A stretch of DNA of 11,046 nt. Origin: Clostridia bacterium (GTDB lineage: Bacteria > Bacillota_A > Clostridia > Christensenellales > Aristaeellaceae). Of this stretch, positions 5,880-11,046 are shown in pieces (the stretch's first letter is position 1; each line of letters opens with the position of its first letter). The position numbers were made by a program, and so were the translations under genes. Under the pieces are notes generated by a model. The model was not told where the DNA came from, made no database searches, and saw only the letters and a list, made by a program, of their open reading frames with translations. The stretch spans positions 1-11,046 of the forward strand of contig BNUH01000096.1 in assembly GCA_025997215.1 (NCBI GenBank). The letters are read 5' to 3'.

Positions 5880-7721
5880 ATGGATAGCGGGAAGCAGCCG
5901 GCCCGGAGCAGTCGACGCGTCAAATTGAACGCGCGATGGCTGACGCTGTATATTGCGGCCGCGATGCTGCTTATGGCCGCACTACTTACATTGATCATGC
6001 GTGGCTCACTTATCGTGATGGAAGAAGAAGTGACCCTGTCCATATTACAAACCCTGAAACAAACCGCCCTGAACCTCTCCAACGACTTCACGGTGGCAAG
6101 GCGCGTATCTGATCTGCTTACATCTAACATCCTGATCCAGGAAGCGCTTCTCACTGATCCGGCTGAGCAGACGATGGGTGAGCGCATCGAAGAGCTGAAG
6201 CATATGAGGGAGATCATCGAGAACGTACAGACCAGCTCGAATGTAGCATCGATGCGGTTATTTGTGCGTGACGACAAGATGTACGCCAGGGAGCGGATCA
6301 ACTTCTTTTCATTGTCGGAGTTTCATAGCAGCGAATTATACTCCAGTGTTTCGGGCAGGGGTGAGTTCATATCAATGCAGATCGCGCCACAGTTGGATGC
6401 AGCCATGAATTCGGAGAGCAGATCAGTCGTCTCATTTGTCAGACAGATTCGCAACCTGAATAGTATCGGTCATGTTATTGGAGGATTGGCTGTTGACGTT
6501 GACAGTACGGCGTTGATGGCGGCTCTTGACACCATCACTTTTCCTAATGATTATCTGGTTTGCCTGATGGAACCGGATGGCACGGTGTTCGCCAGTAACG
6601 AGAGTTCATCGGATATCTTATCAAATATAGACATTAATAAATTTAATGATGAACAAGTAATTACTACGGGTGATATTACATACATCGTAAAGAAAGTCGA
6701 GCCGCCAGGCTGGACTTTGCTGGCAGTGCTGCCCGGAAGCAGCATCAGGGCATTCACATTGACAAAGCGCGCCAATATGCTGAATCTGTTAGGATTTACA
6801 CTGGCGTTTACGGCGATACTGGCGGTTATGGCGCTGGTTATTATACGCGGCGTATCGCAGCGGGTTAACAGGCTTTCCGCGGTACTTAATGAATCGGCGC
6901 AGGAGAACTTCACAACTGATGATTCTGATGCAACTGGTATGTCTGTATATTCAAAGAGAAACGCAGGTTTATTCAGACAGCTGGATTCATCGCTAAGCCG
7001 CGCTCAAAACCTGATGCGTGTGTTGTATGATCAGATGCTGCGCCAGAGGCGGATTCATCTGCAGATGCTTCAGGAGCAGATTAACCCACATTTCCTATAT
7101 AATACACTGGATACGCTGCAATGGCTCGTGCGCGGCGGAGACAGTGATAAGGCGCTCATGACAATACAGGCATTGACCAGGTACCTGCGCCTGATATTGA
7201 ATAATGGCCGCGACATTGTGACGGTAGCGGATGAAGTGCGGCTGACGCAGGCATACCTGACCATTCAACAGCAACGGTTTGGGCAGATATTCGAGACAGA
7301 GTTCAACGTCGCACCGGAGGTTACAGAGTACCTACTGCCCAAGATGACACTGCAGCCGCTTATTGAGAATGCTATATTGCATGGGCTAAGGCGGCTGGCG
7401 GGTCGGACAGGGCATATCAGTATTAAGGCGGCGCTTGATAGTTCACGCTCCGGCGTACCCGTCCTGGTCATTGAGGTGCTGGATAACGGTGTGGGCATCG
7501 CTGCGGAACAACAAGCGGCATTGTTGAATAACGCTCGTGATGAACGCAGCGGGTTTGGGCTGGGCAATGTGCATGAGCGAATCGTTTTATATTCTGGTGG
7601 TGAACAGTATGGTTTGAGCGTTGAGTCTGAGCTTAATGCATATACGCGCGTCACAGCGCGGATAGCGGCCAAGCTGACGCATAAGCCCTTATCTGAAGCA
7701 CCGACTGGAACCTCGATCTAA
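5880..7721 (+). CDS. YesM-type sensor histidine kinase
   Basis: A 613-residue membrane sensor kinase and partner of the preceding regulator. One membrane segment is at about residues 20-41 and another at about 299-323, enclosing a roughly 255-residue extracytoplasmic sensor of the Cache-like kind common in carbohydrate-responsive kinases. The cytoplasmic part has the His_kinase domain typical of YesM/LytS, with phospho-acceptor H404 in QEQINPHFLYNTLDTL. It also has the ATP-binding N box around N497 (LIENAILHGL), DNGVGI from D535 and GFGLGN from G558. All motifs are intact and the length is normal. No clear Shine-Dalgarno precedes ATG 5880; with a 4-base gap after the regulator stop, translation is probably coupled. 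The ligand is likely a sugar or oligosaccharide delivered by a binding protein, inferred from context. Confidence 0.92.
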   Translation: MDSGKQPARSSRRVKLNARWLTLYIAAAMLLMAALLTLIMRGSLIVMEEEVTLSILQTLKQTALNLSNDFTVARRVSDLLTSNILIQEALLTDPAEQTMGERIEELKHMREIIENVQTSSNVASMRLFVRDDKMYARERINFFSLSEFHSSELYSSVSGRGEFISMQIAPQLDAAMNSESRSVVSFVRQIRNLNSIGHVIGGLAVDVDSTALMAALDTITFPNDYLVCLMEPDGTVFASNESSSDILSNIDINKFNDEQVITTGDITYIVKKVEPPGWTLLAVLPGSSIRAFTLTKRANMLNLLGFTLAFTAILAVMALVIIRGVSQRVNRLSAVLNESAQENFTTDDSDATGMSVYSKRNAGLFRQLDSSLSRAQNLMRVLYDQMLRQRRIHLQMLQEQINPHFLYNTLDTLQWLVRGGDSDKALMTIQALTRYLRLILNNGRDIVTVADEVRLTQAYLTIQQQRFGQIFETEFNVAPEVTEYLLPKMTLQPLIENAILHGLRRLAGRTGHISIKAALDSSRSGVPVLVIEVLDNGVGIAAEQQAALLNNARDERSGFGLGNVHERIVLYSGGEQYGLSVESELNAYTRVTARIAAKLTHKPLSEAPTGTSI

Positions 7722-7779
7722 ACAGCGTAGAAATGAGTTAGAAATCGTAGCTTTGTTCCTTTAATATTAACAGCGATTT

Positions 7780-7788
7780 TGGTAGAAT
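7780..7788 (+). promoter_or_regulatory. Extended -10 promoter for the solute-binding protein gene
   Basis: TGG followed by TAGAAT (7783-7788) is an extended -10 element. The -35 region at 7760-7765 (TTTAAT) is poor, which fits a promoter needing an activator such as the AraC-type regulator upstream. Transcription would begin near 7795, right at the base of the hairpin at 7796-7813. Confidence 0.4.
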
Positions 7789-7795
7789 GTGTTTA

Positions 7796-7813
7796 AGAAT
7801 CCGTAAGGATTTT
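7796..7813 (+). promoter_or_regulatory. 5' leader hairpin with GTAA (GNRA) tetraloop
   Basis: AGAATCC at 7796-7802 pairs with GGATTTT at 7807-7813 (one G-U pair) around a GTAA loop of the stable GNRA class. The AAGGA at 7805-7809, which would be the Shine-Dalgarno for ATG 7816, lies partly in the loop and partly in the stem, so this start is probably masked. At the very 5' end of the predicted transcript the hairpin may also protect the message. Confidence 0.45.
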
Positions 7814-7815
7814 AG

Positions 7816-9432
7816 ATGATCGATCCGTTGTTCGCGCGTACCCAACTAAACATGAGGAGGTACACTTGTTATGTCACACTCGCACACTCGCACACTCGCA
7901 CACTCGCACACTCGCACACTCGCACACTCGCAGCGATACTCATGCTCGTAGCGCTGCTCGCGGTAGAGTGTTTGCCAGCGCTAGCCGCGCCGGTGGAGGC
8001 ATTGAACCTGAAGGACACCAAGCCCACCATCCGCATTCTCATACCCAATTCGGTTGAGGACTACAGCAGCTACCCCACCGCCCTGGACATCGAGTCGATC
8101 ACGGGCTATCACGCGGAATATGATATGCTGCCCGCCGATAACGCGAATGACAAGCTGAACCTGATCATGGCTGCGCAGGAGGATTACGACATAATCCAGG
8201 CCGGCTCGCCTGACCTAATCATGCAGTACGCGCGTGAAGGCGCGGTGACTGAACTGTCGCAGTTCTTCGGCGTCGCACCGAATCTGGCTGCGGCGCTTAA
8301 TACTGTTGAGCGCGCCGCGTACACATTGGACGGCGGCATATACGGCATTGGCATGCAGTCGCTGTTCTTTAAGGATGACGAAGGCAATTACCTTGGCGAG
8401 ATTCGCGAACTGCCGTTCTATCGCAAGGACTGGGCGGATACGCTGGGTATCGCCATGCCGACAACTATTGATGAATTCACTGACATGCTGCGCGCGTTCA
8501 AGACGTATGACAATGGCACTGGCGTTCCAACAATCCCGATGACCGCCGACACCAATATGCAAATCTCCGGCATACTTGGCGCGTTCGGCGTACCGAATGG
8601 CTGGAACGTGGTGGACGGCAAGCTGGAAAATCGCGTTACCGACCCACGCTTCAAGGAATATCTCGCATACATGAAATCGCTCTTCGCCGAAGGTCTGCTA
8701 GATAATGAATTCCCCGCGAACAAGGGCGCTAACAAAATGGAGCGTTACGCCAGCGGTGCTGCTGGTGTCGCGTACTTCGGATACTGGGATACCCCCGCGC
8801 TGTATGACGCGATGACTAAAACCCAGCCCGATCATCAGACGCAAGTGCTTGCGCCGCTGGAGGGTCCGCATGGCCGCGCTATCGGATCGTCAGTGGGTGG
8901 GTTCGACCGCAACGCGTTTGTCCCAGCCGTTACGAAGAATCTGGACGATGTCATCAACTATATCAACCTGAAACTGGATGTTGAGACCCAGAAGATCATA
9001 ACGATCGGTTATGAAGGCGTCGACTACTACATGAAGGGTGAGGAATACTGGCCAATCCTGCCGACATTCTTCGACCATCGCGGCGCGTCCAACTTCTACA
9101 CGGGCAGATACTCCGATTATTATCCCACATGGTGGCTGTGCCGCGCGCGCAAGGATGAGCGCCAGTACGCCAATTGGGAGTACATGAACTACAGCGACGA
9201 GGTCGCGCCATACAACGAAACAACTCTGGTGGGTATGGCTCCGACATTCGAGTCGGTCGCGCTGAACCTGCCCAGCCTGAATACCATGCTCAATGATGAA
9301 CTGGTTAAGGTGATTGCTGGTGAGCACACTTTGACGGACTACGATGCCTTCGTGGTCGATTGGTTGGCCGCCGGTGGTCAAGAAATGATCGACGAGTATA
9401 ACACCTGGTGGGCTGGGTTTGAGCTGAAGTAA
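7816..9432 (+). CDS. LplA-like extracellular solute-binding protein (ABC sugar uptake), start affected by octanucleotide repeat
   Basis: A secreted or surface-held binding protein of the LplA/YtcQ class (solute-binding family 1) that would capture an oligosaccharide for an ABC importer. The mature part begins near APVEALNLKDTKPTIRILIP and runs about 480 residues, rich in aromatic residues (EEYWPILPTFF, DYYPTWWL), normal for the family. The hydrophobic signal core AAILMLVALLAV is followed by ECLPALA, a plausible signal peptidase I site; there is no good lipobox. As written, the frame opens at ATG 7816 (or ATG 7852), giving an odd long N-terminus. The best start is ATG 7871, 10 bases after GAGGAGG (7854-7860), but it is out of frame and stops at TAG 7949-7951. 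Removing one 8-base repeat would give MSHSHTRTLA and then the normal signal core. No permease genes follow, so transport needs partners elsewhere. Confidence 0.88.
   Translation: MIDPLFARTQLNMRRYTCYVTLAHSHTRTLAHSHTRTLAAILMLVALLAVECLPALAAPVEALNLKDTKPTIRILIPNSVEDYSSYPTALDIESITGYHAEYDMLPADNANDKLNLIMAAQEDYDIIQAGSPDLIMQYAREGAVTELSQFFGVAPNLAAALNTVERAAYTLDGGIYGIGMQSLFFKDDEGNYLGEIRELPFYRKDWADTLGIAMPTTIDEFTDMLRAFKTYDNGTGVPTIPMTADTNMQISGILGAFGVPNGWNVVDGKLENRVTDPRFKEYLAYMKSLFAEGLLDNEFPANKGANKMERYASGAAGVAYFGYWDTPALYDAMTKTQPDHQTQVLAPLEGPHGRAIGSSVGGFDRNAFVPAVTKNLDDVINYINLKLDVETQKIITIGYEGVDYYMKGEEYWPILPTFFDHRGASNFYTGRYSDYYPTWWLCRARKDERQYANWEYMNYSDEVAPYNETTLVGMAPTFESVALNLPSLNTMLNDELVKVIAGEHTLTDYDAFVVDWLAAGGQEMIDEYNTWWAGFELK
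7875..7932 (+). repeat. Octanucleotide tandem repeat, 7 perfect copies of CACACTCG
   Basis: Seven uninterrupted copies occupy 7875-7930, followed by a partial CA. Three units (24 bases) encode the octapeptide HSHTRTLA, and the same cycle is read in all three frames, so the repeat contains no stop in any frame. It lies 4 bases after the ATG at 7871 and just before the signal-peptide core of the solute-binding protein. Loss or gain of a unit changes the frame. Confidence 0.95.
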
Positions 9433-9442
9433 CACTGGTTAT

Positions 9443-9475
9443 GAGGCGGATGGTTTGGTTTATTCCGTCCGCCTC
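9443..9475 (+). terminator. Strong hairpin after the solute-binding protein gene
   Basis: GAGGCGGATGG at 9443-9453 pairs with CCGTCCGCCTC at 9465-9475 (one G-U pair) around an 11-base loop. It begins 11 bases after the stop codon. The following bases are T-rich only in a loose way, so it may terminate partially or protect the upstream message, which would allow more binding protein than oxidoreductase to be made. Confidence 0.6.
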
Positions 9476-9490
9476 GTCGGTTCTGAATTA

Positions 9491-9533
9491 TGATTTGATT
9501 ATGGTTTAATTGTGATTTGAGTATGGTTAATTT
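9491..9533 (+). repeat. Imperfect direct repeat, 22-base period, before the oxidoreductase gene
   Basis: TGATTTGATTATGGTT at 9491-9506 is repeated as TGATTTGAGTATGGTT at 9513-9528 (15 of 16 bases identical), both followed by AT-rich bases. The spacing is about two helical turns. It lies just upstream of the Shine-Dalgarno at 9535-9540. It could be a regulator-binding direct repeat or a simple duplication of an AT-rich leader. Confidence 0.5.
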
Positions 9534-9546
9534 GAAAGGAACCGCC

Positions 9547-10884
9547 ATGTTAACAGTACAGTTTACCCGGACGCTGCCTCAAGTTACTGAATATGACGTT
9601 ATTGTCTGCGGCGGCGGGCCGGCGGGCTGCGCGGCCGCGACTGCCAGCGCACGCCACGGCGCAAAGACCCTGTTGTTGGAATCATCAGGCTGTCTGGGCG
9701 GCATGGGCACTATCGGCCTGGTATCCGCTTGGTGCCCGTTCTCTGACAAAGAGAAGCTGTTATACCGAGGGATTGCTCAAGAGGTATTCGACAGCACAAA
9801 GTCGCTGATGAAACATATCAATCCAACCGCACTGGATTGGGTCGCCATCGATCCTGAAGCGTTGAAACGTGTTTATGACGACTTGGTAGAAGGCTCCGGC
9901 GCTGATATTTTGTTCGGAAGCTCTGTGTGCTCTTTGGCGCTGGATGGCGATAGTATTGAGTATATAGTAGTTAATAATAAATCAGGGTTGACCGCGTACA
10001 CTGCGAAGGTATTCATTGACTGCACAGGCGACGCCGACTTAGTGGCGTTTGCGGGATTATCGTTTGATATAGGCTCGGATGATGATCATGAACTGCAACC
10101 CGCAAGTCTTTGCTTCTCAATAACTAATGTGGATGAGTATCATTATGCGGCGGGTCCAAAGATGCATTCCAGCATCATCGACTGCCCAGTATACGATATC
10201 GTCAATTCAGATAAATATCCTCAGGTGACGGACGGTCACAGTTGCAACGGTTTGATCGGGCCTCGAACGGTCGCGTTCAACGCGGGGCATTTGTGGGGCG
10301 TCGATCCGACTGATCCGCTGTCCGTATCCCGTGCTATGATTCAGGGGCGGCGGCTGGCGCATCAGTTTCAGCAGGGGTTAGCGGAGTTCTACCCCAGCGC
10401 GTTCGCTGCGGGGTTCTTGTGCGCGACAGCCAGCGCGATGGGGATTCGTGAGTCGCGGCGCGTCATTGGCGATTATTGTATAACGATCGAGGACTATGTA
10501 GCGCGACGCTCATTCCCAGACGAGATTGGCCGCAACTGTTACTATATCGACATTCATCACACGGCGGCAGAACGCGAGGCCTGGAATACCGGCGCGAAGA
10601 ATGATCAGTCAGACGCTAGGCCATACGAAAAAGGTGAGTCACACGGCATCCCCTACCGCAGCCTGATCCCGAAAGGGTTGACCAATGTACTGACCGCTGG
10701 CAAGAATATCTCCTGCGACCGCGAGGTGCAGGGTAGTGTACGGGTCATGCCGCCTTGTCTGGTTACAGGTCAGGCGGCGGGTACGGCGGCTGCTATGGCC
10801 GCAAAATCCAATGCCGGTGTGCGCGAAGTGGATACAGACGTACTGCGTTCCGAGTTGCGCGACAACGGGGCGTATTTCCTGTAG
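9547..10884 (+). CDS. FAD-dependent oxidoreductase (FAD_oxidored type)
   Basis: A 445-residue flavoprotein, probably cytoplasmic, that would oxidise or reduce an unknown substrate. The Rossmann FAD-binding motif is clear: YDVIVCGGGPAGCAAATASA (GGGPAG at 22-27), with E45 in LLLESSG to hold the ribose, then CLGGMGTIG (49-57), a family feature. The C-terminal second FAD-contact region reads TAGKNISCDREVQGSVRVMP and then TGQAAGTAAAMA. ATG 9547 is chosen over upstream TTG 9517 and ATG 9523 because AAAGGA at 9535-9540 is 6 bases away. In other Bacillota such proteins often lie in carbohydrate-use clusters with LplA-type transporters, so a role in oxidising a sugar or sugar-derived compound is plausible but not shown. 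The gene appears intact. Confidence 0.85.
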   Translation: MLTVQFTRTLPQVTEYDVIVCGGGPAGCAAATASARHGAKTLLLESSGCLGGMGTIGLVSAWCPFSDKEKLLYRGIAQEVFDSTKSLMKHINPTALDWVAIDPEALKRVYDDLVEGSGADILFGSSVCSLALDGDSIEYIVVNNKSGLTAYTAKVFIDCTGDADLVAFAGLSFDIGSDDDHELQPASLCFSITNVDEYHYAAGPKMHSSIIDCPVYDIVNSDKYPQVTDGHSCNGLIGPRTVAFNAGHLWGVDPTDPLSVSRAMIQGRRLAHQFQQGLAEFYPSAFAAGFLCATASAMGIRESRRVIGDYCITIEDYVARRSFPDEIGRNCYYIDIHHTAAEREAWNTGAKNDQSDARPYEKGESHGIPYRSLIPKGLTNVLTAGKNISCDREVQGSVRVMPPCLVTGQAAGTAAAMAAKSNAGVREVDTDVLRSELRDNGAYFL

Positions 10885-11046
10885 GTCTTGTAGGTTTAGT
10901 TGACTAGATCCAATCGGTGAAGTCCATCGGTGAAATGTCAAGAGGGAAAAACGAGAGAAAACGGCAGTGAAGGCGGTGAAAAAGCGCAGAAAATACTCCT
11001 CAATAAACCCTGGCTAAGAAGGTCAAAGATTCATGGAAATCTTTAC
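10885..11046. other. Non-coding end of window, no gene seen
   Basis: No plausible reading frame with a ribosome binding site was found on either strand. Minor structures are two copies of ATCGGTGAA near 10913-10934 and a 7-base inverted repeat, AAAGATT at 11025-11031 with AATCTTT at 11038-11044. The latter could be the start of a terminator or an operator cut by the window edge. Confidence 0.4.

Noticed and set aside
7265..7672. Minus-strand reading frame of 135 codons
   Set aside because: It overlaps the ATPase region of the YesM-type kinase, whose N and G boxes are clear on the plus strand.
7875..7932. CRISPR array or minisatellite unrelated to genes
   Set aside because: The unit is only 8 bases with no spacers, and it lies inside a coding start region, so it is a simple sequence repeat.
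8890..9435. Minus-strand reading frame of 181 codons
   Set aside because: It is antisense to the well-supported solute-binding protein and has no recognisable domain.
10900..10928. Promoter with TTGACT at 10900-10905
   Set aside because: No acceptable -10 hexamer lies at 16-18 bases spacing and no gene follows within the window.

Overview
The window looks like a piece of a chromosome from an anaerobic member of the Bacillota, probably a Clostridia gut or digester lineage. The reasons are strong AGGAGG-type ribosome binding sites, sigma-A-like promoters, a YesM/YesN two-component pair beside an LplA-type sugar-binding protein, and a MarR/nitroreductase/radical SAM operon. This is inference from gene content; no marker gene is present. 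There are no RNA genes, insertion sequences, integrases or CRISPR arrays.

Left part (1-4922). A sensor histidine kinase runs leftward off the window edge, and from the same intergenic region (722-901) a six-gene operon runs rightward. Its genes are a glutathione peroxidase, a TM1586-type nitroreductase, a MarR regulator, a CysE-like hexapeptide acetyltransferase, a radical SAM enzyme with extra C-terminal cysteines, and a multi-pass membrane protein. Spacing is tight (short gaps or overlaps, each gene with its own Shine-Dalgarno). The first three genes suggest an oxidative or electrophile stress response with its own regulator; the job of the last three is not clear. Both the histidine kinase (near 87-94) and the glutathione peroxidase (near 957-961) carry an apparent one-base deletion, so each is either decaying or wrongly assembled.

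Right part (5126-10884). This is a carbohydrate-sensing and uptake block: an AraC-type response regulator, a YesM-type histidine kinase 4 bases later, an LplA-like extracellular solute-binding protein, and an FAD-dependent oxidoreductase (FAD_oxidored type). No transporter permeases are in the window. The likely logic is that the kinase senses an extracytoplasmic sugar, the regulator switches on the binding-protein gene, and the oxidoreductase acts on the imported compound or a derivative.

The most interesting point is at the start of the binding-protein gene. Seven perfect copies of the 8-base unit CACACTCG (7875-7930) sit between the best start codon (ATG 7871, behind GAGGAGG) and the hydrophobic part of the signal peptide. 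Eight is not a multiple of three, and with seven copies the best start is out of frame with the protein. Losing one copy (or gaining two) would restore a normal signal peptide. This has the architecture of a phase-variable on/off switch on a nutrient-binding protein. A GNRA-capped hairpin just upstream hides the Shine-Dalgarno of the only upstream start that is in frame.
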